From: Actinomycetales bacterium
Lineage (GTDB): Bacteria; Actinomycetota; Actinomycetes; Actinomycetales; Dermatophilaceae
Length of the DNA stretch: 64,000 nucleotides
NCBI GenBank assembly: GCA_016710385.1
Contig: JADJVX010000017.1
Coordinates: forward strand, 124,001-188,000
Direction: 5' to 3'
The notes under the pieces are model-generated. The model was not told where the DNA came from. It did no database searches and worked only from the letters and a program-made list of their open reading frames with translations. A program made the translations under genes and the position numbers. Of the stretch, positions 54,278 to 62,009 are shown one piece after another; the stretch's first letter is position 1; every line of letters begins with the position of its first letter.

Positions 54278-54676
54278 TCAGCCCACCCCCACGAGATGCT
54301 CGACGAGCGCCGGGCCGGTCGGCGGCCGGGAGACCGCGACCACGTCGACCCGCAGGTGGCCGTAGTCCCCTGGGTGGTCCTGCACCCAAACGGCGGCAAG
54401 CCGGCGCAGCCGGGCCAGCTTGTGCGGCGTGACGGCTGCCTGGGGCGACCCATAGCTCACCCCGCGACGCGTCTTGACCTCACACACCACCAGGGTGGGG
54501 CCGTCGCGGGCGACGATGTCGATCTCGCCCTGAGGGCAGCGCCAGTTGGCCGCGAGGACGGCATACCCGAGGTCGCGCAGATAGCGAGCGGCGAGCCGCT
54601 CGCCGTATTGACCGACAGCAGCAGCGATCCGATACGGCATACCGGCTGCGGCACGCACCGGAGAAGGAGTGGACAT
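54278..54676 (-). CDS. YraN family (UPF0102) nuclease-like protein
   Basis: 132 residues with the PD-(D/E)XK-like core of UPF0102: GERLAARYLRDLGYAVL, then GEIDIVARDG and VVCEVKTRRG. These provide the E-D-ExK residues of a restriction-endonuclease fold. The function is unproven; it is regularly found beside comM/dprA and rnhB and may act in DNA processing. The first 12 residues are coded by sequence containing an ACGGCATACC copy. Confidence 0.9.
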   Translation of the reverse strand: MSTPSPVRAAAGMPYRIAAAVGQYGERLAARYLRDLGYAVLAANWRCPQGEIDIVARDGPTLVVCEVKTRRGVSYGSPQAAVTPHKLARLRRLAAVWVQDHPGDYGHLRVDVVAVSRPPTGPALVEHLVGVG

Positions 54677-54801
54677 GTCCCGCAGCGTGCTCCCCGACAG
54701 CCACCTCGCGCACCAGCGCGCCAGCCGCGTTGTGGACGGTGGGACTCACCCGGCGGGGATGTGGACAGCCCCGCCCGCCGCCCGTCAGGACCGCGGCCCC
54801 A

Positions 54802-55104
54802 TCAGGGCAGTTGCAACTCTGTCTTGGGCAGTTCCTCGATGTTGACGTCCTTGAACGTCACGACCCGCACCGACTTGACGAACCGCGCCGGACGATAGAT
54901 GTCCCACACCCAGGCATCGGTCATGGTGAGGTCGAAGAAGACCTCCCCACCGTCGGAGCGCACCTTCATGTCGACCGAATTGCACAGATAGAACCTGCGC
55001 TCAGTCTCGACGACATGGGTGAAGAGCGAGACGACATCTCGGTATTCGCGGTAAAGGGCAAGCTCCTGCTCGGTCTCGTACTTCTCGAGGTCCTCGGAGC
55101 TCAT
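54802..55104 (-). CDS. DUF2469 protein
   Basis: 100-residue acidic protein almost invariant across actinobacteria: MSSEDLEKYETEQELALYRE, then SLFTHVVETERRFYLCN. The function is unknown. It lies 10 bp after the rnhB stop, so it is in the same transcript. The 125-bp gap below it, before yraN, shows no clear gene. Confidence 0.92.
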   Translation of the reverse strand: MSSEDLEKYETEQELALYREYRDVVSLFTHVVETERRFYLCNSVDMKVRSDGGEVFFDLTMTDAWVWDIYRPARFVKSVRVVTFKDVNIEELPKTELQLP

Positions 55105-55114
55105 CGGGTCGTCC

Positions 55115-56002
55115 TCACTGGTGGATCAGCGACTGATCGCTGTGCGCTGGATCATCGGTGGTCTCGCGCGGGTCGTCGTCCCGTTCTATCACCTCTACCG
55201 CGGCGGCGGTGCCAGCACCGGCGTGGCCGCCAGCCGGACCACCCGGCAGCCGCCAGGACCGTCGGTGCAGCTCACACGGCCCGTGCCGCTCCAGGGCGGC
55301 GAGGTGGTCGGGGGCGGCATACCCCTTGTTCACGGCCCATCCGTATGCCGGGTGCTCACCGTCCAGCTCGATCATCAGCCGGTCTCGGGTGACCTTCGCC
55401 AGCACTGAGGCGGCCGCCACCGACGAGCAGGTGAGATCGGCCTTGATCATCGTCGTGACCGGCGGCGACCCGGCATACGGGGCGAACAGGTGCGTCCCGG
55501 CGGCTGACCCGAGCGATCCCCCCGACCCACCCGCCAACTCTCCGGGACCCGCGTCGGCGAACTCGAACAGTCCCACGCGTTCGGGAGGAGTGAGCCAGTC
55601 GTGGTTGCCGTCGAGGACGATGAGGTCCGGGCGCAGCGGCAAGGACGCCAGGGCGCGCAACCCGGCCAGGCGCAATGCCGCGATGATCCCGACGAGATCG
55701 ATCTCCTGCGCAGTCGCATGGCCGACCGCGAAGGCGGGAGCCCACCGCTGGATGCGGGGCACGAGCCGCTCGCGGGCGACATGGGTGAGCAACTTTGAGT
55801 CACGCACGCCGGTCGGAGCGCTGCGACAGGCCTCGTCGATGACGACGACCCCCACGGTCACCGGACCAGCGAGCGCGCCCCGCCCGACTTCGTCCATTCC
55901 GGCGAGCAATGGGTGCCCGGCCCGTTGCAGGGCCCGTTCGACCCGCAACGTGGGCGCGGCAGAGCGACGAGGGCGCGCCGACGTGGTGCGGGTGGCGGCC
56001 AT
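55115..56002 (-). CDS. rnhB: Ribonuclease HII
   Basis: 295 residues. It cleaves RNA in RNA-DNA hybrids and removes misincorporated ribonucleotides. MDEVGRGALAGPV contains the catalytic Asp-Glu, with further acidic residues in VLDGNHDW and KADLTCSSVAAASVLAKVTRD. The core is about 215 residues. A short basic N-terminus and a disordered C-terminal tail (GHAGAGTAAAVEVIERDDDP) are extra compared with the E. coli enzyme. Confidence 0.94.
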   Translation of the reverse strand: MAATRTTSARPRRSAAPTLRVERALQRAGHPLLAGMDEVGRGALAGPVTVGVVVIDEACRSAPTGVRDSKLLTHVARERLVPRIQRWAPAFAVGHATAQEIDLVGIIAALRLAGLRALASLPLRPDLIVLDGNHDWLTPPERVGLFEFADAGPGELAGGSGGSLGSAAGTHLFAPYAGSPPVTTMIKADLTCSSVAAASVLAKVTRDRLMIELDGEHPAYGWAVNKGYAAPDHLAALERHGPCELHRRSWRLPGGPAGGHAGAGTAAAVEVIERDDDPRETTDDPAHSDQSLIHQ

Positions 56003-56006
56003 GAGC

Positions 56007-56846
56007 TCAGGGAGCCGGCGTGGGAGCCGATGTGGGAGCCGGTACGGATCCGAACACCGACTGGGGCGCGGTGATCCAGGTCAGCCGGGACAGCGGCCAG
56101 ACGATCATGAGAGCCCGCCCGTGGATCTTGTCGATCGGCACCGACCCCAGCGCGCCGGTGCCGTCGTCGTGCATGCGAGAGTCGGCGGAGTCGCTGCGGT
56201 GGTCGCCCATGACCCAGACTTTTCCGGCCGGGACGACGACGGAGAAGTCGGGCCGTCCGCCGCCGGGGGTGTCGCCAGGCTTGACGTAGGGCTCGACGAT
56301 CGCGACGCCGTTGACGCTCACCCTTCCCTGGACATCGCAGCAGGCGACCGTGTCGCCGGGCAGTCCGATGACCCGCTTGATGAGGTGCTCGTCGGAGTCA
56401 TCGGGAGCGAGGCCGAGGAAGATCAGCAGGCTCTGGATCGGCGTGCGTTGCTTGACCGGCACCTCGCCCAACCAGTTGTCGGGATCGGCGAAGACCACGA
56501 CGTCGCCGCGCTGCAACGCGATCGGCCCCGGGGTGAGCTTGCCGACCACGACCCGGTCGTCCTTGATGAGGGTGTCCTCCATCGAGCCGGACGGGATGTG
56601 GAAGGGCTGCAGCAGGAAGGTCTTGACGATGAGCGAGAGCACCATCGCCAGGCTCACCACGATGACGACCTCGCGGGCGGCCGCGAGCAGCCACCGCCCG
56701 AAGGAACGCGGCGCCTGGCGTGCCTCCTCGGCTGTTGCGCGTGAGGTATGCCGTGCGGCGGCGACAGATTCAGCGGCCGCAGGGTGGCCGACGGCGCGAC
56801 CAGGGGTCCCCTCGTCGTGCTGCATTCCCGCGTCCGGCGCTGTCAT
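56007..56846 (-). CDS. lepB: Signal peptidase I (second copy)
   Basis: 279-residue membrane protease removing signal peptides from exported proteins. The catalytic serine is Ser88 in IPSGSMEDTL and the general-base lysine is Lys157 in HLIKRVIGLPGD. GDHRSDSADSR is conserved box E. One N-terminal helix lies at about 58-78. It follows another lepB gene by 12 bp, so two type I signal peptidases are made from one transcript. Confidence 0.94.
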   Translation of the reverse strand: MTAPDAGMQHDEGTPGRAVGHPAAAESVAAARHTSRATAEEARQAPRSFGRWLLAAAREVVIVVSLAMVLSLIVKTFLLQPFHIPSGSMEDTLIKDDRVVVGKLTPGPIALQRGDVVVFADPDNWLGEVPVKQRTPIQSLLIFLGLAPDDSDEHLIKRVIGLPGDTVACCDVQGRVSVNGVAIVEPYVKPGDTPGGGRPDFSVVVPAGKVWVMGDHRSDSADSRMHDDGTGALGSVPIDKIHGRALMIVWPLSRLTWITAPQSVFGSVPAPTSAPTPAP

Positions 56847-56858
56847 CAGGGCGCCATC

Positions 56859-57689
56859 CTAGGATGGCGCGCTGGGTGTCTTGGGGATCTGCTGCAGCGT
56901 CGGCGCGGGTGTCAGCCCTCCGAGTCGACCGAGCGGCCAATACCTCACCCAGGCCCGGCCAACGACCGCGTCGAGCGGGATGAGCCCGCCGCCCGGCGAG
57001 CCGAGGTGAGCTCGCGAGTCGGCCGATGCACTCCGGTGGTCACCGAGCACCCAGATCCGCCCATCGGGCACGGTGATGTCGAAGGGCTGCAGACTCGGAG
57101 CGTTACCGGGATAGACGTAAGGCTCACTCACCGGGGTGCCGTTGACGGTGATCCGCCCGTCCGGGGCACAGCACACGACGTGGTCGCCGGGCACTCCCAC
57201 CACTCGCTTGACGTAATCGGCGCCCGAGCCCAATGACACCAGCGTGGCCATCGACTTGAGAATGCCCTTAACCCCAGAGTTGGGAGTGTCGGCGCCCGCT
57301 GGTGCTCCCCAGGTGCCGGTGCCGTCGAAGACCACGACGTCGCCGCGCTCGATGGACGGCCCTCGTTGCAGCCGACTCACGAGGATGCGATCTCCGGGCA
57401 TGAGCGTCGGTTCCATCGAGCCGGACGGCACCGAGAACGACTGCACGAGGAAACCGCGCACGAGCAGCATGACGACGATCGCCACTGCGAAGGTCGCTAG
57501 CCAGTGGCTGATCTCGGCCCGGTCCCGCCCGCGATGCCGACGACGCTCGCGGTCGCTCTCCTGGCGCGCGAATTCCTTCGCCTCGCGCCGGGTCCGGGGC
57601 GCCGGACCGTCGCCGCGGGAGTCGCGCCGAGACGCTGACGCCGGCTCGACCGAGGGTTCCCGGTCGGCCGGCGTCGCAGAGTGCGGCAC
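56859..57689 (-). CDS. lepB: Signal peptidase I (first copy)
   Basis: 276 residues from the GTG at 57689. A highly charged cytoplasmic N-terminus (ESDRERRRHRGRDRAE) precedes one helix near 62-80. The catalytic Ser91 is in VPSGSMEPTL and Lys161 in YVKRVVGVPGD, with box E GDHRSASADSR. The start is inferred because upstream codons in frame overlap rplS. It lies 22 bp after the rplS stop, as in related genomes. Confidence 0.92.
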   Translation of the reverse strand: MPHSATPADREPSVEPASASRRDSRGDGPAPRTRREAKEFARQESDRERRRHRGRDRAEISHWLATFAVAIVVMLLVRGFLVQSFSVPSGSMEPTLMPGDRILVSRLQRGPSIERGDVVVFDGTGTWGAPAGADTPNSGVKGILKSMATLVSLGSGADYVKRVVGVPGDHVVCCAPDGRITVNGTPVSEPYVYPGNAPSLQPFDITVPDGRIWVLGDHRSASADSRAHLGSPGGGLIPLDAVVGRAWVRYWPLGRLGGLTPAPTLQQIPKTPSAPS

Positions 57690-57711
57690 GTCTGGCGTCC
57701 AGCCGACGGCG

Positions 57712-58077
57712 TCAGGCGTCGGACTTGGCAGCGTCGGAACGCTTCTCCTTGATCTTGGCGGCCTTGCCGCGCAGGTCGCGCAGGTAGTAGAGCTTCGCGC
57801 GACGGACGTCACCGCGGGTGACGACCTCGATCTTGTCGATGATCGGTGTGTGCACCGGGAAGGTGCGCTCGACGCCGACACCGAAGCTCACCTTGCGCAC
57901 GGTGAAGGTCTCGCCCAGGCCCCCGCCGTGCCGGCGGATGACGATGCCCTGGAAGACCTGGACCCGGGAGCGGCTTCCTTCGATGACCTTGACGTGCACC
58001 TTGAGGGTGTCGCCAGCCCGGAACTGCGGGATGTCACTGCGCATCGACGCGGCGTCGACGCCGTCCAACTGGTGCAT
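57712..58077 (-). CDS. rplS: 50S ribosomal protein L19
   Basis: 121 residues at the 30S-50S interface. The start MHQLDGVDAASMRSDIPQFR at 58077 matches the family; a codon nine residues earlier is less likely. RAGDTLKVHVKVIEGSRSRV and GVGVERTFPVHTPIIDKIEV are diagnostic. The Lys/Ala C-terminus is normal for actinobacteria. Confidence 0.95.
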   Translation of the reverse strand: MHQLDGVDAASMRSDIPQFRAGDTLKVHVKVIEGSRSRVQVFQGIVIRRHGGGLGETFTVRKVSFGVGVERTFPVHTPIIDKIEVVTRGDVRRAKLYYLRDLRGKAAKIKEKRSDAAKSDA

Positions 58078-58308
58078 GTCTCGTTCGCTTTCTCGACGCG
58101 CCACAGGTCGCCTCGGGTGGGTCAGTCTCGATTAGGTATGCCGTCCGGCCCGCCGCGCGCCGCGCCGACCTCGGTCGGGTGCGGCCCTCCCCCTGTGGCA
58201 GGGGCGATGTGGCGAAGACGCAAGGGTCAAGTGTGCCAGAGCACCAGGCGTTCCGGTAATCGGGCGCGTCGATTCGTCCCGGCTAACGCACCACTGGCGT
58301 AGTGGGGG
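58078..58308. other. Gap between trmD and rplS
   Basis: 231 bp without a gene. It holds an extended 16-bp motif copy GGTATGCCGTCCGGCC at 58135-58150 and a weak hairpin CCCCTG-TGG-CAGGGG at 58190-58204. A separate rplS promoter probably lies here, since the gap is large for this cluster, but no clear promoter hexamers could be fixed. Confidence 0.45.
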
Positions 58309-58998
58309 TCACCTCAGCAGGTCGGGGCGGCGGGCTCGGGTGCGTTCGACGCGCTGGGCCTGCCGCCAGGCGGCGATCGCCCCGTGGTTGCCGGACAGCA
58401 GGATCTCGGGCACGTCCAGGCCGCGCCAGGATGCCGGTTTGGTGTAGACGGGATACTCGAGCAGGCCGTCCTCGTGCGACTCCTCGACAAGCGACTCGGC
58501 ATTGCCGATGACCCCGGGCAGCAGTCGCGCGACCGCCTCGATGATCGCCAGCACCGCCACCTCGCCGCCGTTGAGCACGTAATCCCCGAGCGACACCGGC
58601 AGCACCGGCATCCGCTGGGCGGCGTGGTCGAGCACCCGCTCGTCGATGCCCTCGTAGCGTCCACATGCAAACGCCAGCCAGGGTTCGCCGGCGAGTTCGC
58701 GCGCTAAAGCCTGCGTGAACGGCATACCGGATGGGGTCGGCACGATCAGCCGCGGCACAGACTCGGAGCCCGAGTCCAGCAGCGCGTCCAGGGCTTCGCC
58801 CCAGGGCTCGGGGCGCATGACCATGCCCGCTCCCCCGCCGTAGGGAGTGTCGTCGACCGTGCGGTGCCGGTCATGGGTGAAATCACGCAGATCGTGGACA
58901 CGCACATCGAGCCGGCCCTGCTCCCGAGCCTTGCCGATCAGCGAAAGTCCCAGCGGCGCAAGGTAATCCGGGAAGATCGTCACCACGTCGATGCGCAT
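58309..58998 (-). CDS. trmD: tRNA (guanine37-N1)-methyltransferase
   Basis: 229 residues of the SPOUT trefoil-knot class, methylating G37 of tRNAs to prevent frameshifting. MRIDVVTIFPDYLAPL, the block YGGGAGMVMRPEP, GRYEGIDERVLDH and the knot segment SLGDYVLNGGEVAVL are visible. The ATG at 58998 lies one base after the rimM stop. Confidence 0.95.
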   Translation of the reverse strand: MRIDVVTIFPDYLAPLGLSLIGKAREQGRLDVRVHDLRDFTHDRHRTVDDTPYGGGAGMVMRPEPWGEALDALLDSGSESVPRLIVPTPSGMPFTQALARELAGEPWLAFACGRYEGIDERVLDHAAQRMPVLPVSLGDYVLNGGEVAVLAIIEAVARLLPGVIGNAESLVEESHEDGLLEYPVYTKPASWRGLDVPEILLSGNHGAIAAWRQAQRVERTRARRPDLLR

Positions 58999-58999
58999 G

Positions 59000-59536
59000 T
59001 CAGGCGTCCAGCTCCAGCAGCCCCTCCGGTGGCGCCACGACGATGCGACCGCCCGCGAGGTCCACTTCGGGCACCAGCGCCGCGACGAACGGCAGGTATG
59101 CCGTCCGGCCGTCCGGGAGGGTGAGCACCAGGCGATCCTGACCAGGGCCGATGTCCAGGCCTGACACGGTGCCGACGACCGAACCATCGGCGCGAACCGC
59201 CGCGAGCCCGACGAGTTGTTCCTCGTACCATGCGTCGCCGCCCTCGTCGGGTTCGAGCAACTCCTCACCGCCCTCCGGGGTGAGCAGCCGGGTGCCTCGC
59301 AACCCCTCTGCGCCCGTGCGATCAGGGATCTCCTCGAAGCCCAACAACCAGACGCCGTTGTGATCCCGGGCCGAGCTGATCGTCAACGCGAGCGGCACGC
59401 CGCTGCCCGCAGCCGCTCTGGTCGGCAGCACCGTCCCGACGGCGAACCGGCCGGCTGGGTCGTCGGTGTGCGCCTGCACGGTCACCTCGCCCTTGATCCC
59501 GTGCGGCTTGCCGATGCGCGCGACGACATGAGTCAT
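59000..59536 (-). CDS. rimM: Ribosome maturation factor RimM
   Basis: 178 residues that assist 30S head assembly by binding S19. The N-terminal domain reads ARIGKPHGIKGEVTVQAHTDD. The C-terminal PRC-barrel includes YEEQLVGLAAVRADGSVVGT and ends near PFVAALVPEVDLAGGRI. An extended motif copy lies at 59095-59110 inside the coding sequence, encoding GRTAYLP. Confidence 0.94.
   Translation of the reverse strand: MTHVVARIGKPHGIKGEVTVQAHTDDPAGRFAVGTVLPTRAAAGSGVPLALTISSARDHNGVWLLGFEEIPDRTGAEGLRGTRLLTPEGGEELLEPDEGGDAWYEEQLVGLAAVRADGSVVGTVSGLDIGPGQDRLVLTLPDGRTAYLPFVAALVPEVDLAGGRIVVAPPEGLLELDA
59095..59110 (+). repeat. Extended copy of the dispersed motif (in rimM)
   Basis: A 16-mer identical to the copies at 8111, 22529 and 58135. 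It is coding, within the RimM barrel (GRTAYLP). Confidence 0.9.
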
Positions 59537-59558
59537 TTCGCCATCCTCTCAGCACGGA

Positions 59559-59592
59559 TGAGGGCCCCGCTGCCGCGGCAACGGGGCCCTCA
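59559..59592. terminator. Hairpin between khpA and rimM
   Basis: An 11-bp stem (59559-59569 with 59582-59592) around a 12-nt loop, in the 108-bp gap upstream of rimM. It is likely an attenuator or partial terminator separating the rpsP-khpA part of the transcript from rimM-trmD. Confidence 0.75.
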
Positions 59593-59601
59593 CTCGCAGT
59601 C

Positions 59602-59663
59602 CTGTCGGATCGGCTAGCGCCGATCGGTATCTCTGTCGGATCGGCTAGCGCCGATCGGTATCC
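59602..59663. repeat. 31-bp tandem duplication containing the khpA 3' end
   Basis: 59602-59632 and 59633-59663 are identical at 30 of 31 positions. Each copy contains the dyad GATCGGC-TAGC-GCCGATC. The second copy holds the khpA stop codon (59645-59647) and its last codons, so the first copy is a duplicated gene end. Confidence 0.88.
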
Positions 59664-59884
59664 ACGATGTCGACCCGGATGTTCGACCCGCCCGACAGCG
59701 CCCCGATGACGGTGCGCAGCGCGCTGGCCGTGCGACCGGACCGTCCGATGACCCGGCCGAGGTCCTCAGGGTGCACCCGCACCTCGAGCAGCTCGCCCCG
59801 GCGCAGGTCCTTGCGCCGCACGACGACCTCGTCCTCGTGGTCGACGATGCCCTTGACCAGGTGTTCCAGGGCCTCTTCGAGCAC
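59645..59884 (-). CDS. khpA: KH-domain RNA-binding protein
   Basis: 79 residues forming a single type II KH domain. VIGRSGRTASAL carries the GxxG RNA-binding loop. KhpA partners with KhpB/Jag in Gram-positives and affects RNA stability and cell division. It lies 2 bp after the rpsP stop, its conserved position. Confidence 0.93.
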   Translation of the reverse strand: MLEEALEHLVKGIVDHEDEVVVRRKDLRRGELLEVRVHPEDLGRVIGRSGRTASALRTVIGALSGGSNIRVDIVDTDRR

Positions 59885-59886
59885 GG

Positions 59887-60549
59887 TCAGGCTCCAGCCT
59901 TGACGAACCCAGCAGCCTCAGCAGCGGCAGCAGTCTTGAACCAGACCTCGGCGACCGTCGCGGCATACCACTGGCCGTCCGGCTCGTGGTATTTCATCGA
60001 GTCCTTGTTGCCCTTGATCGTGAAGCCCTCCGGGGCCGAGCCGTCAGCGAGCGGGGCGGCCGAGTCGGCACCGCTTCCACCGTCAGCGGCAGCTGCGGGG
60101 GCCTGGGCAGCCGACGCCTCAGCAGCGGGAGCCGCAGGGGCGTCCTCGACGAGCTTGGCAGCCTTCTTCGGGCGGGCGGTCGCGCCAACCTTGAGCTCCA
60201 GCGACTTGCCGGCGGCTGCCAGAGCAGCATCGTAGGCAGCGCGCTTGCTCGCCTTGGCGGGGGCGACCTGGAGGGTGCCCTCCGCGCCGTCGAGGCCCTT
60301 GAACTTCTGCCAGTCACCGGTCACCTTGAACAGTGCGACGACGGCTTCGGTGGGCTGGGCGCCCTGGGCGAGCCAGTACTGCGCACGCTCGCCGTTGATG
60401 TCGATGACCGAGGGGTGCTCGGTCGGGTGGTACTTGCCGATCTCTTCGATCGCGCGGCCGTCACGCTTGGTGCGCGAGTCCATGACCACGACGCGGTAGA
60501 ACGGAGCGCGGATCTTGCCCATCCGCTTGAGGCGAATCTTCACAGCCAC
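59887..60549 (-). CDS. rpsP: 30S ribosomal protein S16 with long C-terminal extension
   Basis: 220 residues, against about 80-90 for ordinary S16. The core (VAVKIRLKRMGKIRAPFYRV, then KYHPTEHPSVIDINGERAQY) is normal. It is followed by a Lys/Ala region, an Ala-rich acidic linker and a C-terminal module with IKGNKDSMKYHEPDG and WYAATVAEVWFKTAAAAEAA. Similar modules end several other actinobacterial ribosomal proteins. The start is the GTG at 60549 after a GAAGGAT site. Confidence 0.94.
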   Translation of the reverse strand: MAVKIRLKRMGKIRAPFYRVVVMDSRTKRDGRAIEEIGKYHPTEHPSVIDINGERAQYWLAQGAQPTEAVVALFKVTGDWQKFKGLDGAEGTLQVAPAKASKRAAYDAALAAAGKSLELKVGATARPKKAAKLVEDAPAAPAAEASAAQAPAAAADGGSGADSAAPLADGSAPEGFTIKGNKDSMKYHEPDGQWYAATVAEVWFKTAAAAEAAGFVKAGA

Positions 60550-60682
60550 AGTCGATGCATCCTTCGGTTGTGAGGCACGGCCAGACCGCGAGAGGAACAC
60601 GCGGGGTGCCGTGGCTCGGTGTGTAGGCATCCGAGCGGGGCAGGGAACAATGCCCAGCCCAGACGGGTACAGCGGGCCATTC

Positions 60683-60699
60683 TGCCAGATCTTCTGGCA
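60683..60699. terminator. Short hairpin after the GNAT/P-loop gene
   Basis: TGCCAGA-TCT-TCTGGCA, a 7-bp stem with a 3-nt loop, 14 bp below the stop at 60714 and upstream of rpsP. It probably insulates rpsP from the upstream gene. Confidence 0.6.
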
Positions 60700-60713
60700 A
60701 GCCCCGGCGACTG

Positions 60714-61892
60714 CTATGGCATGGCTGGCGCGGCTGTGGCGATCTGAACGGCCAGACGCGCGACCTCGCGGTCACTCACGGGCCGCGACGTGTCGACCCT
60801 GAGGGTCGGCCCAAGCCCCAGCGGTATGCCGTGCTCGGCCACCCAGGCCCACTCCTGTTCCGAGACCGTCCGATGCACGCTATGCCGTTGCCCGCTCGTT
60901 TCGCGGACGGCATACCGCTGCCGGGCGACGGATACTGGCACGTCGCAGAACACCTCGGACACGAGTGCGGGGTCGAGCCCGGCGCGGCGCAGGCCGGCCT
61001 CGACGAAGGTGCGGTCGCGGCTGGGTGGTGCCCACATCTCGACGATTGCGCCGCAGGGACTTTCGGCGAGCAGTGCCCACATGGCTTCCATCGCGCCGAC
61101 CCCGGTGGTCCGTTGCCGCGTGCGGTCGGTGAGGTCGTCGGCTCCGGCGAGCGCATCGGCAAACGCCTCCTTGACCGCATCTTTGCGCAGCAGTGGCAGT
61201 CCCAACTCGGCGGCTAGCCTCGTGGCGAGAGTGGACTTCCCAGCCCCCGGCATGCCGTTGACGAGGCACACGATCCGGCGCGTTGGCGTGGCCTTGAAGG
61301 CGATCTCGTCGACCCGAGCCGAGCCGGGCCAGTTCTCACAGGTCAGCGCAAAGCGGTCATGGTCGCGCCAACCATCGGCTGGATCACCCAACGTCGGCAC
61401 CCACACCAGGCGCGGCGAGAAGCCCTCGCGCTGGAAGCCCAACGACCGCAGCAACAACGCAGAACGTTCATTGCCCGGCTGCACACCGGCCTCCAGTCGG
61501 TGAAGACCAAGCCCCTCGGGTTGCCGCGCGAACGCGTGATCCACGACGAGGGCCAACCCTTCGCGCAGCAGGCCGCGACCGGCATACGGGTCGAAGGCGT
61601 CGTAGCCGAGCGTGGCCGACGATGCCCGGCCCCGGACGATGCCGTTGAGGTTGATCCGGGCGGCTATGCCATGGCCCGCGGCGGCCACCAGCAGGCTGGG
61701 GTGGACGTGGACGAGGAAGGTGAGCCGGCCCTGGCCTTGCTCGGCGACCAGCGTCTGCAGGCTGTCGAGTCCCGATGGCCCCCACCGCGTGATCCGCTCC
61801 TGGGATGCCTCGGTGGCGGTGCTCAGCGCGGGCAGATCACCGGCGGTGACCGCCGCCACCCGCACCCGTCCGCCCGCCCGTGACAACGTCAT
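60714..61892 (-). CDS. GNAT acetyltransferase fused to P-loop kinase-like domain
   Basis: 392 residues. The first half is a RimJ/RimL-type GNAT domain (GRGLLREGLALVVDHAFA, GLHRLEAGVQPGNERSALLL). The second half begins near residue 200 with VCLVNGMPGAGKSTLATRLA, a Walker A loop, then LPLLRKDAVKEAFADAL, as in AAA_33/zeta-toxin-like small-molecule kinases. The product could both acetylate and phosphorylate a small substrate such as an antibiotic, but no substrate is evident. It lies alone upstream of rpsP. Confidence 0.78.
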   Translation of the reverse strand: MTLSRAGGRVRVAAVTAGDLPALSTATEASQERITRWGPSGLDSLQTLVAEQGQGRLTFLVHVHPSLLVAAAGHGIAARINLNGIVRGRASSATLGYDAFDPYAGRGLLREGLALVVDHAFARQPEGLGLHRLEAGVQPGNERSALLLRSLGFQREGFSPRLVWVPTLGDPADGWRDHDRFALTCENWPGSARVDEIAFKATPTRRIVCLVNGMPGAGKSTLATRLAAELGLPLLRKDAVKEAFADALAGADDLTDRTRQRTTGVGAMEAMWALLAESPCGAIVEMWAPPSRDRTFVEAGLRRAGLDPALVSEVFCDVPVSVARQRYAVRETSGQRHSVHRTVSEQEWAWVAEHGIPLGLGPTLRVDTSRPVSDREVARLAVQIATAAPAMP

Positions 61893-61946
61893 CGCGGCAG
61901 CCTAACGGCGACGCCCAGCGGCCACCCGCGCTAGCGGAAGCACGCA

Positions 61947-61980
61947 CGAGGGGGAGGAGCCTGCTGGCCCCTCCCCCTCG
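61947..61980. terminator. Hairpin terminator of the subtilisin-like gene
   Basis: CGAGGGGGAGG (61947-61957) pairs perfectly with CCTCCCCCTCG (61970-61980) around a 12-nt loop, 30 bp below the stop at 62010. Confidence 0.8.
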
Positions 61981-62009
61981 GTCACCGTTAGGTGATGACG
62001 TTCACCAGG

